Assembly: GCA_049794535.1 (NCBI GenBank)
Contig: JBARCX010000295.1
Coordinates: forward strand, 1 to 7,581
Reading direction: 5' to 3'
Length of the DNA: 7,581 bases
From: JBARCX01 sp049794535
GTDB lineage: Bacteria > Pseudomonadota > Gammaproteobacteria > Xanthomonadales > Rhodanobacteraceae
In this document: piece by piece, positions 1 to 6,103 of the stretch
Position numbering within the stretch: the first letter of the stretch is position 1
How the letters are laid out: every line of letters begins with the position of its first letter
Notes under the pieces: generated by a model
Databases searched by the model: none
Told to the model about the DNA's origin: nothing
Seen by the model: only the letters and a program-made list of their open reading frames with translations
Position numbers and translations under genes: made by a program

Positions 1-1905
1 CTCGAAGACACCGCGCTCAGCCGCGAAGCGCTGGCCGCTGAGTTCGGTGAAACCGTGGCCGAGCTGGTCGATGGTGTTACCAAGCTGGATAAGATGAGCT
101 TCAGTAGCCGTCAGGAGGCGGATGCGGAAAGTTTCCGCAAGATGCTCCTCGCGATGGCGCGCGACCTGCGCGTGATCCTGATCAAGCTGTCTGATCGCCT
201 GCACAACATGCGTACCTTGGGTGCCAAAGATGCGCCTTCACGCCGCCGTATCGCGCGCGAGACGCTGGAGATCTATGCGCCCATCGCGCAGCGCCTGGGT
301 ATGAACAAAATCAAGGCCGAGCTGCAGGATCTCGGCTTTCGCGCGCTGTATCCCGATCGCTACCGAGTTATTAGCGAGCGTATTCGCGCTGCGTTGGGTA
401 ATCGTCGTGAGGCGATGGGCAAGATCGAGACTGCGTTGACCACGCGATTGGCGGCGGATCATCTGCATGCGCGAGTGGTTGGGCGCATCAAGTCACCTTG
501 GAGCATCTATTCGAAGATGCTTCACGAGCATAAGAGCTTTGCCCAGTTGATGGACGTGTATGGTTTTCGCGTGGTGGTTGATAACGCGATGAGCTGCTAC
601 ATGGGCTTAGGGTTGGTGCATTCGCTGTATAAGCCGGTCGATCGCCGTTTCAAGGACTTCATTGCGATCCCGAAGGCGAATGGCTACCAGTCACTGCACA
701 CGGTGCTGCTGGGGCCGTTCGGCGCGCCGATCGAGGTGCAGCTCCGCACAGTCGAAATGGATTCGGTCGCTGAGCGCGGTGTAGCGGCACACTGGGCGTA
801 CAAGACCGACAGCGGCCCTGCCAACAGTGCGCAAGTGCGCGCGCGCGAGTGGTTGTCCGCATTGGCCGACAGTCAGGTCAACACGACCTCGTCAACCGAG
901 TTTATCGAGAACGTCAAGATCGACCTGTTTCCGGATGAGGTCTATCTGTTCACCCCGCGTGGCGACATTCTCTCGTTGCCGCGTAATGCCACCGCCCTCG
1001 ACTTTGCTTATGCCGTGCATACCGATGTGGGCGACCACGCGGTGGCTGCACGTGTGGACAAGAAGCTATTGCCGTTGCGTGCGCGTCTGGAATCGGGGCA
1101 GCTGGTGGAGATCATCACTGCGCCGTCGGCGCTGCCAAACCCGGCATGGCTGGAGTTTGTGGTCACGGGTAAGGCGCGTACGGCGATTCGGCAATATCTC
1201 AAGCATCTGCAGCATGAGGATGCGGTGGACTTTGGTCATCGCATGCTCGATCGCGCGCTGGATGCGCTAGGTAGCAGTCTGGATGCGGTGCCGCCCGCAG
1301 CGCTGGAGCGTCTCCTGCACGAATCCAAGCTGAAGCGTCTGGAAGAGTTGCTCTCCGACATTGCGTTGGGCAACCGTATGCCAGATCAGGTGGCTGCCCA
1401 GCTAGTGGGGGCGCACGGCAAACGCTCGCGCGGTAGCGTGCCTGCTTCGCCGCATGTGGCCGAAAATATCCGCATTACGGGCGCGGAACGCGGTGTGCTG
1501 AGCTTCGCCAATTGCTGTCACCCGCTACCGGGCGACGCGATTGTTGGTTATCTCTCGTCGGGTAAGGGCATCGTGGTGCATCGCACCGAATGCCCGAATG
1601 TGACCGAGTTGAGCAAGTCGCCCGAGCGCTGTGTCGCGATCGAATGGGATCGCGATGTGCAGGGTGACTATCGCGCCGAGTTGCGCATCGAGGTGTTGAA
1701 TCGCCCTGGTGTGTTGGCCACGATTGCCGCAGCCATCGCGGCAGCTGATTCCAATATCGAGAACGTGGAGTACGCCGAGCGCGATCTCTCTGCGGCTACC
1801 TTGCTGTTCACCATTGAAGTGAAGAGCCGCAAGCATCTGGCCGATGTGATTCGCCGTGTGCGCCGCACTGGTGTGGTGAGTGGCGCGTACCGCTATCCCT
1901 TGTAA
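1..1905 (+). CDS. spoT: Bifunctional (p)ppGpp synthetase/hydrolase SpoT, 5'-truncated by the window edge
   Basis: The frame is open from base 1, so the GTG at 55 is not the start; the true start lies upstream. The visible part is 634 residues. The missing piece should be about 90-100 residues, since full RelA/SpoT proteins are about 700-740. In fragment numbering, residues 2-3 are the E-D of the HD-domain HDxxED metal motif, and KLSDRLHN at 62-69 carries its later Asp and Asn. The synthetase domain spans about 156-268, with GRIKSP, the VYGFR Asp region, RFKD at 216-219 (the RxKD charge signature of SpoT/Rel rather than the ExDD of RelA), NGYQSLHT and IEVQLRT. A TGS domain (about 307-368), a helical region, a zinc-finger/RIS domain with the Cys-Cys pair at 505-506, and an ACT domain (about 558-630, NRPGVLA) follow. 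The family makes and degrades ppGpp in the cytoplasm during starvation. Synthetase residues look intact; whether it is active cannot be read from sequence. The stop is TAA at 1903. Confidence 0.97.
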   Translation, partial: LEDTALSREALAAEFGETVAELVDGVTKLDKMSFSSRQEADAESFRKMLLAMARDLRVILIKLSDRLHNMRTLGAKDAPSRRRIARETLEIYAPIAQRLGMNKIKAELQDLGFRALYPDRYRVISERIRAALGNRREAMGKIETALTTRLAADHLHARVVGRIKSPWSIYSKMLHEHKSFAQLMDVYGFRVVVDNAMSCYMGLGLVHSLYKPVDRRFKDFIAIPKANGYQSLHTVLLGPFGAPIEVQLRTVEMDSVAERGVAAHWAYKTDSGPANSAQVRAREWLSALADSQVNTTSSTEFIENVKIDLFPDEVYLFTPRGDILSLPRNATALDFAYAVHTDVGDHAVAARVDKKLLPLRARLESGQLVEIITAPSALPNPAWLEFVVTGKARTAIRQYLKHLQHEDAVDFGHRMLDRALDALGSSLDAVPPAALERLLHESKLKRLEELLSDIALGNRMPDQVAAQLVGAHGKRSRGSVPASPHVAENIRITGAERGVLSFANCCHPLPGDAIVGYLSSGKGIVVHRTECPNVTELSKSPERCVAIEWDRDVQGDYRAELRIEVLNRPGVLATIAAAIAAADSNIENVEYAERDLSAATLLFTIEVKSRKHLADVIRRVRRTGVVSGAYRYPL

Positions 1906-1954
1906 GTGTTCTTGCCCTCGTAAACACCCTTGGCTGTAAGCGGCGCGATCAGTC

Positions 1955-1972
1955 GATACACTCTGCTGTATC
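1955..1972. promoter_or_regulatory. Perfect 6-bp-arm inverted repeat upstream of ridA
   Basis: GATACA (1955-1960), a 6-nt spacer CTCTGC and TGTATC (1967-1972) form a perfect dyad 21 nt before the ridA start. A weak sigma-70-like pair, CTGTAA (1934-1939) and TACACT (1957-1962) with a 17-nt spacer, would place the -10 on the left arm. The dyad could be an operator, an RNA hairpin just before the ribosome binding site, or chance. No regulator is recognised. Confidence 0.3.
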
Positions 1973-1993
1973 CATTGCGCAGAGGTTTCTCTT

Positions 1994-2377
1994 ATGTCCC
2001 GCAGCATCATCGCCACCGAACAGGCACCGGCCGCGATCGGCCCCTATTCGCAGGCTGTACGCGCTGGCAATACGGTGTATTTCTCCGGCCAGATTCCGCT
2101 GGATCCCGCCTCGGGTGTATTGGTCGAGGGTGATATCAGTGCACAGACGCGCCGTGTATTCGACAACCTCAGTGCAGTGGCGCATGCCGCTGGTGGTTCA
2201 TTGGCGCAGATCGTACGCGTAGGCATTTACGTAACCGACCTGGCCAACTTCGCCGCGGTGAATGCCGTGATGGCCGACTATTTCCAGCAGCCATATCCGG
2301 CACGTTCTACCATCGAAGTGTCCGGGCTGCCCAAGGGCGCGCAGGTCGAAGTCGATGCCGTGATGGTATTGGACTGA
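1994..2377 (+). CDS. ridA: 2-iminobutanoate/2-iminopropanoate deaminase RidA (YjgF/YER057c/UK114 family)
   Basis: This 127-residue protein has the usual length and whole-length pattern of the RidA subfamily. RidA hydrolyses reactive imines and enamines made by PLP enzymes such as threonine dehydratase (IlvA), releasing ammonia and the 2-oxoacid and so protecting other PLP enzymes from damage. Family marks include IGPYSQA near the N-terminus (Tyr18), SGQIPLDP, VRVGIYVTDL, and YPARSTIEV with Arg104, which matches the essential Arg105 of E. coli RidA that binds the substrate carboxylate. Glu119 in the C-terminal VEVDAV matches the catalytic-site Glu120. The family forms cytoplasmic trimers with active sites between subunits. 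ATG at 1994 is chosen because AGAGG (1981-1985) sits 8 nt upstream and the protein then begins at the family's normal position. It lies 88 nt after spoT and 80 nt before recG on the same strand, so co-transcription is possible, although the gaps leave room for separate promoters. Confidence 0.96.
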   Translation: MSRSIIATEQAPAAIGPYSQAVRAGNTVYFSGQIPLDPASGVLVEGDISAQTRRVFDNLSAVAHAAGGSLAQIVRVGIYVTDLANFAAVNAVMADYFQQPYPARSTIEVSGLPKGAQVEVDAVMVLD

Positions 2378-2403
2378 CTACAGGCTGCGGCCGACACTGA
2401 CAA

Positions 2404-2430
2404 CGAGCGCAGATATTTCGGCTGCGTTCG
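2404..2430 (+). other. Stem-loop in the ridA-recG spacer
   Basis: CGAGCGCAG (2404-2412) pairs with CTGCGTTCG (2422-2430) over 9 bp with one G-U pair, around a 9-nt loop ATATTTCGG. No T tract follows, so it is not a standard intrinsic terminator. It lies 27 nt before the recG start. It may stabilise or process a ridA-recG transcript, act as an imperfect terminator for ridA, or be incidental. Confidence 0.35.
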
Positions 2431-2457
2431 CGTGACTGAGTCGGCTAGGCTTGACCG

Positions 2458-4569
2458 ATGGTTGTCCGCACTGTCCATGCTGTTGTCGCTTCTGCCGAGC
2501 CAGGCCTCACGCCGGTGTCCGCTCTGTCGGGCGTGGGTCCGGCACTGGCCGCGACACTCGCCAAGCTTGGGTTGGTGCGCGTGCAGGATCTGTGGTTTCA
2601 CCTGCCGCTGCGCTATGAAGACAAGACGCGCATTAGTGCGATCGCCGATCTGCGTCCAGGGGATCGTGCGCAGGTCGTGGGTGTGGTCGAAGCAGTGGAT
2701 CGTGGTTTTCGCTATCGACCACAATTGAAAGTGGCGATTGGTGACGATTCGCACCAGACGTTGCTGCTGCGCTTCTTCCACTTTCGACGTGAGCAGGCTG
2801 AGCAGATGCGAGTGGGTACACGCCTGCTGTGCTATGGCGAAGTACGTTTCGGTGCGCACGGTTTGGAAATGGTGCACCCGCAGTACCAGCGGTTGGCTGA
2901 CGACGCTGCGGTAACGGTCGATGAGCAGCTCAATCCGGTTTATCCCACTACCGAGGGGCTAGGCCAGAAGCGGCTGGCTGGCGTGATCGCCAAGGCCTTG
3001 GCGTTGTTGCCACCTGATCCCCAGTTGGAATTAATTCCGCCGGAGTTGTGCGCCGAGCACGGCCTCACGTCGTTACGTGAGGCGTTGCTTTATGTGCATC
3101 GGCCGCCACCGGATGCACCGTTGAGCCAGCTCACGCTTGGCCGGCATCCAACGCAACAACGGTTGGCATTCGAAGAACTACTGACCCAGCATCTGAGTCT
3201 GAAACGACTGCGGGCCGCTGTGCGTCATCGGCAGGCGCCGCCATTGGGTGGTGATGGCGTATTGCGCCAGCGTTTGCTTGGCGCACTGCCATTCCAACTG
3301 ACGACTGCGCAGCAGCGGGTGGCACAGGAAGTCGCGACTGATTTGCACCAGCCGAAGCCAATGCTTCGTCTGGTGCAGGGCGATGTGGGCAGTGGCAAAA
3401 CAGTGGTTGCCGCATTGGCTGCGCTGGCGGCGTTGGAGGCCGGTCAGCAGGTCGCTTTGATGGCGCCAACCGAACTGCTGGCCGAACAACACCTCCGCAA
3501 CTTTCGCCATTGGCTTGATCCGCTCGGCATCACGGTCGAATGGCTGGCCGGTAAGGTTCAGGGCAAGGCGCGCAAGCAGGTGTTGCAGCGCGTGGCGGAC
3601 GGTGCGCCCGTAGTGATCGGTACGCATGCGCTCATGCAGGAGGGTGTGGTGTTTGCGCGACTTGGGCTGGTGATTGTCGATGAGCAGCATCGCTTTGGCG
3701 TGCAGCAACGACTTTCATTACGCGACAAAGGGCTGGAGGGTGAGCAGGTGCCGCATCAGTTGGTGCTCACGGCCACGCCCATTCCACGCACGTTGGCGAT
3801 GAGTGCCTATGCTGATCTGGATGTCTCATCCATCGATGAATTGCCACCCGGACGTACACCGGTACAGACCGTGGCCGTATCGAATGCACGCCGCGCCGAA
3901 GTGATCGAAAGGATTCATGCGGCTTGCCAGGACGGTCGGCAGGTCTACTGGGTATGCACGCTGATCGAGGAGTCCGAGCAATTGTTGGCGCAGGCGGCCG
4001 AAGTCGCGCATGCAGAACTTTCTACGGCTTTGGTGGGGGTGCGTGTTGGCTTGATTCACGGTCGCATGAAGCCGAAAGAGAAGCAGGCGGTGATGGATGC
4101 ATTCAAAGCGGGAGAGCTGGCCGTACTGGTGGCTACCACGGTGATCGAGGTGGGCGTGGATGTACCCAATGCCAGTTTGATGGTGATCGAAAACAGCGAG
4201 CGTCTGGGCCTGGCTCAGTTGCATCAGTTGCGCGGCCGGGTAGGGCGCGGCGCGATCGCCTCTAACTGTGTGCTGTTGTACCAGCCACCGTTGGGTCAGT
4301 TAGCACGTGAGCGGCTGCAAGTCATGCGCGAGACAAACGATGGCTTCCAGATCGCTGAGAAGGATCTGGAATTGCGTGGTCCCGGTGAGGTGCTGGGTAC
4401 GCGTCAGACGGGTCAGCTTTCGCTGCGCATTGCGGATTTGTCACGTGATGCGGATTTATTGCCGGCAGTGCAGTCCGTGGGCGAGCGGATGCTCGCGCGA
4501 CACCCCAAACGTGCCGAGCAATTGATCGAACGTTGGATAGGCGGTGCGGCGCGTTACGTGCATGCGTGA
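2458..4569 (+). CDS. recG: ATP-dependent DNA helicase RecG
   Basis: RecG is a superfamily 2 double-strand DNA translocase that binds stalled replication forks and branched intermediates (Holliday junctions, D-loops, R-loops) and drives fork reversal. The 703 residues align end to end with E. coli RecG (693). The N-terminal wedge/OB-fold region spans about 1-165 and includes SGVGPALA, FHLPLRYED and the VYPTTEG linker. Helicase motif I is GDVGSGKT (308-315), motif II DEQH (408-411), motif III TATPIPRT (438-445) and motif VI QLRGRVGRG (590-598). The TRG translocation motif begins at GTRQTG (647-652) and includes Gln650, equivalent to the functionally important Gln640 of E. coli. ATG 2458 is the first possible start because an in-frame TGA lies at 2452-2454; it gives about 10 more residues than E. 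coli. The Shine-Dalgarno is weak. All key motifs look intact, so the enzyme is probably functional. Confidence 0.98.
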   Translation: MVVRTVHAVVASAEPGLTPVSALSGVGPALAATLAKLGLVRVQDLWFHLPLRYEDKTRISAIADLRPGDRAQVVGVVEAVDRGFRYRPQLKVAIGDDSHQTLLLRFFHFRREQAEQMRVGTRLLCYGEVRFGAHGLEMVHPQYQRLADDAAVTVDEQLNPVYPTTEGLGQKRLAGVIAKALALLPPDPQLELIPPELCAEHGLTSLREALLYVHRPPPDAPLSQLTLGRHPTQQRLAFEELLTQHLSLKRLRAAVRHRQAPPLGGDGVLRQRLLGALPFQLTTAQQRVAQEVATDLHQPKPMLRLVQGDVGSGKTVVAALAALAALEAGQQVALMAPTELLAEQHLRNFRHWLDPLGITVEWLAGKVQGKARKQVLQRVADGAPVVIGTHALMQEGVVFARLGLVIVDEQHRFGVQQRLSLRDKGLEGEQVPHQLVLTATPIPRTLAMSAYADLDVSSIDELPPGRTPVQTVAVSNARRAEVIERIHAACQDGRQVYWVCTLIEESEQLLAQAAEVAHAELSTALVGVRVGLIHGRMKPKEKQAVMDAFKAGELAVLVATTVIEVGVDVPNASLMVIENSERLGLAQLHQLRGRVGRGAIASNCVLLYQPPLGQLARERLQVMRETNDGFQIAEKDLELRGPGEVLGTRQTGQLSLRIADLSRDADLLPAVQSVGERMLARHPKRAEQLIERWIGGAARYVHA

Positions 4570-4583
4570 TTGAGGCCTCAATC
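4568..4583. repeat. 16-bp perfect palindrome overlapping the recG stop codon
   Basis: GATTGAGGCCTCAATC is perfectly self-complementary and begins at the second base of the recG TGA. As RNA it would fold as a 6-bp stem with a GGCC loop. It shares its left arm with the downstream terminator-like hairpin, so the two structures exclude each other. As DNA it could instead be a protein site; no regulator is recognised. Confidence 0.5.
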
Positions 4584-4596
4584 GAGCCTCGTTTTT
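4571..4596 (+). terminator. Probable intrinsic terminator after recG
   Basis: GAGGC (4572-4576) pairs with GCCTC (4586-4590), extended by a T-G pair (4571/4591), around a 9-nt loop. A run of five T (4592-4596) follows directly. The stem is short but GC-rich, and the T tract is correctly placed 2-7 nt after it. It would end the spoT-ridA-recG transcript. Strength is uncertain because the competing palindrome uses the same left arm. Confidence 0.5.
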
Positions 4597-4630
4597 GAGG
4601 TCGTCACGTTTTAAGCTAATCCGTTGACCC

Positions 4631-4651
4631 ATGACGAACGCGCCCCTATGA
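4631..4651 (+). other. Six-codon upstream mini-ORF overlapping the nucleoside hydrolase start
   Basis: ATG at 4631 opens a six-codon frame (MTNAPL) whose TGA (4649-4651) overlaps the next ATG (4648-4650) as ATGA. This is the geometry used for translational coupling. No clear Shine-Dalgarno precedes either ATG, and a mini-ORF this short can arise by chance, so support is weak. Confidence 0.2.
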
Positions 4652-5580
4652 GCAAGCCATTGCTGCTGATCGACACTGACCCTGGCGTAGACGATGCGCT
4701 GGCTATCCTGATGGCGCATGCACACGCCGATGTCATCGGCCTCAGCATCGCAGCGGGCAATGTCGGGTTGGCGCATACGACACGCAATGCGCGCACGCTG
4801 GTGGATATCCTCGGCGCATCGATGCCCGTGTTCGCTGGGTGTCCCACGCCACTGGTGCGTGCGCCGGAAGAGGACGCTGCGTTCGTGCACGGCGAAGATG
4901 GTTTTGGCGACGTGGGATTCCCGGAGCCCAAGGCGACTACTTCTGATGAGTCGGCGGCGTTGGCGTTATTGCGCCTGACGCGCGAGCATCCCGGAGAGCT
5001 GACTTTAGTGGCGTTGGCGCCGCTGACGAATCTCGCGTTGGCGTTACGGTTGGATCCCACGTTGCCGCAGCGGGTCAAGCGATTGGTCGTGATGGGTGGT
5101 GCGGTGACTGGTCACGGCAATACCGGCAAGATTCCCGCTGAATTCAATGTTGGCTTCGATCCGGAAGCGGCGCACGTGGTATTTGAGTCGTTTCCTGACT
5201 TCGAGCTGGTCGATTGGGAGGCTACGCTGCGGCATGCGTTCGACGACGCCGAGTTCGATAGCTGGCTCGACGCTGGCGATCATCGGGCAACATTCTTCGG
5301 TCAAGTGTTCCGTACCGCACGTGCGTTCAACGCCAAGCATGATCGGAGTGGCGTGATCGCCGCGGATGCCCTGGCCATGGCGGTGGCGATCGATCCCAGC
5401 ATCGTCATCCGCAGTGAGACCCGGCATGTCGCCGTTGAGCTCGATGGACGCCTGACGCGTGGCGCCACGGTAGTGGATTGGGCCGGGCGGCTGGGGCAGC
5501 GCGCCAATGCGCGGATCGTGCTTGAGGTGGATCAGGCCCGGTTTGCGGCGATGGTGCGACGAGCGCTGGGAGTCGGTTGA
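4648..5580 (+). CDS. Nucleoside hydrolase (inosine-uridine preferring, IUNH fold)
   Basis: The 310-residue protein belongs to the calcium-dependent nucleoside N-ribohydrolases, which split ribonucleosides into ribose and base for salvage. The N-terminal signature is DTDPGVDDA, with Asp9, Asp11, Asp15 and Asp16 in the metal site. Other family positions are GN (Asn38), HGEDGFG (His81), PLTNLA (Thr127), VVMGGA, AEFN (Glu165-Asn167) and FDPEAA. The last metal Asp is Asp240 in IAADALAM. In the Crithidia fasciculata enzyme a His precedes this Asp and acts as leaving-group acid for purines; here it is Ala239, so substrate range cannot be assigned and no rihA/B/C symbol is given. There is no signal peptide, so it should be cytoplasmic. 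ATG 4648 is preferred over an in-frame TTG at 4624 because the signature then starts at residue 9, as is usual. The Shine-Dalgarno is poor. No clear terminator follows; transcription may run on to the rpmE2 terminator. Confidence 0.92.
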   Translation: MSKPLLLIDTDPGVDDALAILMAHAHADVIGLSIAAGNVGLAHTTRNARTLVDILGASMPVFAGCPTPLVRAPEEDAAFVHGEDGFGDVGFPEPKATTSDESAALALLRLTREHPGELTLVALAPLTNLALALRLDPTLPQRVKRLVVMGGAVTGHGNTGKIPAEFNVGFDPEAAHVVFESFPDFELVDWEATLRHAFDDAEFDSWLDAGDHRATFFGQVFRTARAFNAKHDRSGVIAADALAMAVAIDPSIVIRSETRHVAVELDGRLTRGATVVDWAGRLGQRANARIVLEVDQARFAAMVRRALGVG

Positions 5581-5616
5581 TGCCTCGACTGTGCTCGTGG
5601 ATGGGATGCAGGGCCT

Positions 5617-5622
5617 TATAAT
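5617..5622 (+). promoter_or_regulatory. Isolated perfect -10 hexamer upstream of rpmE2
   Basis: TATAAT matches the sigma-70 -10 consensus exactly, but no acceptable -35 lies 16-18 nt upstream (CTCGTG at 5594-5599 is poor) and there is no TG extension. It could be a second, weaker or activator-dependent promoter for rpmE2 about 40 nt before the main one. A GC-rich inverted repeat (CGCCC 5627-5631 with GGGCG 5649-5653) lies between the two. Confidence 0.25.
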
Positions 5623-5655
5623 TACGCGCCCGAAAAGCCCCAGCTGCAGGGCGGG

Positions 5656-5685
5656 TTGACTAATGTATTGAACGGTTTGTAAAAT
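5656..5685 (+). promoter_or_regulatory. Sigma-70 promoter of rpmE2
   Basis: TTGACT (5656-5661) and TAAAAT (5680-5685) each match consensus at 5 of 6 positions, with an 18-nt spacer. Transcription would start near 5692, giving a leader of about 27 nt before the rpmE2 ATG. This is the best promoter in the window. I see no Zur-type palindrome across it. Confidence 0.8.
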
Positions 5686-5718
5686 GCCGCTCTTTTCACC
5701 CACCGCTTTGAGTCCGTC

Positions 5719-5964
5719 ATGAAGCCCGATATCCATCCGAATTACCGCCCGGTGGTGTTCCAGGACCTGTCGTCCGACTTCGCGTTTCTGACGCGTTCGA
5801 CGATTTCCGCCAAGGACACCGTCAAGTGGGAAGATGGCAATGAGTACCCGCTGATCAAAGTGGATATCTCCAGCCATTCGCATCCGTTCTACACCGGCAA
5901 GCAGAAGACGCTTGACGTCGGTGGCCGCGTCGACAAGTTCCGCCGCCGCTACGCGCAGAAGTAA
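5719..5964 (+). CDS. rpmE2: Ribosomal protein bL31, type B (zinc-independent)
   Basis: The 81-residue protein matches type B L31 (RpmE2/YkgM): it begins MKPDIHPNYRPVVF, contains SHSHPFYTGK near residues 52-61, and ends in a basic tail, VDKFRRRYAQK. It has no cysteine, so it lacks the zinc-binding CxxC of type A L31. L31 sits on the 50S subunit and bridges it to the 30S head. In species with both forms, the type B protein usually replaces the zinc form when zinc is scarce, under Zur control. Here the promoter is strong with no Zur-like site that I can see, so it may be the main L31 of this organism; that is inference. ATG 5719 follows a weak GAG Shine-Dalgarno (5710-5712). With its own promoter and terminator, the gene forms a single-gene transcription unit. 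Confidence 0.95.
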   Translation: MKPDIHPNYRPVVFQDLSSDFAFLTRSTISAKDTVKWEDGNEYPLIKVDISSHSHPFYTGKQKTLDVGGRVDKFRRRYAQK

Positions 5965-5965
5965 T

Positions 5966-5987
5966 CTGCGCCGGCATCGCCGGCCAG
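5966..5987 (+). other. Stem-loop just after the rpmE2 stop
   Basis: GCCGGC (5970-5975), a 3-nt ATC loop and GCCGGC (5979-5984) form a tight stem. It is extended by CTG/CAG (5966-5968/5985-5987) with one bulged C. No T tract follows. It lies 20 nt before the main terminator stem and could protect the mRNA 3' end or aid termination. Confidence 0.45.
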
Positions 5988-6007
5988 TCTTCAACGCATA
6001 AAACATG

Positions 6008-6045
6008 GACGCGGGGTAAGTGTGAGCTTGCCCCGCGTCTTTTTT
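6008..6045 (+). terminator. Strong intrinsic terminator of rpmE2
   Basis: A 13-bp stem (6008-6020 with 6027-6039) has a single T-G pair and a 6-nt loop TGTGAG. Six T (6040-6045) follow directly. The GACGCGGGG/CCCCGCGTC core is very stable. This is a textbook Rho-independent terminator and separates rpmE2 from gltA. Confidence 0.93.
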
Positions 6046-6073
6046 GTGGCCGCTTTTCGTAGGGCAATTCGAC

Positions 6074-6089
6074 CATCCGCCAGCGGATG
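6074..6089. promoter_or_regulatory. Inverted repeat at the -35 position of the gltA promoter, candidate operator
   Basis: CATCCGC (6074-6080), spacer CA, and GCGGATG (6083-6089) form a perfect 7-bp-arm dyad. Its right arm occupies the place of the -35 hexamer for the -10 at 6107-6112. That position suits a repressor, or an activator in place of a -35. No known regulator is recognised from the sequence. Confidence 0.4.
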
Positions 6090-6103
6090 CTGGCTAGGTG
6101 ATG

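Noticed and set aside
55..57. GTG 55 as the spoT start
   Set aside because: The frame is open to base 1 and the residues before it (LEDTALSREALAAEF) continue the HD domain. The gene is simply cut by the window edge.
1906..1927. GTGTT/AACAC inverted repeat after spoT as a terminator
   Set aside because: It has only five AT-rich base pairs with a 12-nt loop and no T tract.
4595..4622. TTGAGG (4595-4600) with TAATCC (4617-4622), a possible promoter for the nucleoside hydrolase
   Set aside because: The spacing is 16 nt, but the -10 matches consensus at only two positions, and the alternative GCTAAT would leave a 14-nt spacer. Too weak to call.
4624..4647. TTG 4624 as the nucleoside hydrolase start (eight more residues)
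   Set aside because: There is no Shine-Dalgarno, TTG is a rare start, and family members normally reach the DTDPG motif within about 8-10 residues, which ATG 4648 gives.
5044..6006. A 320-codon open frame on the minus strand across the nucleoside hydrolase, spacer and rpmE2
   Set aside because: It covers two well-supported genes and the rpmE2 promoter, and its product is rich in Arg and His with no recognisable domain. This is typical of the complement of GC-rich coding DNA.
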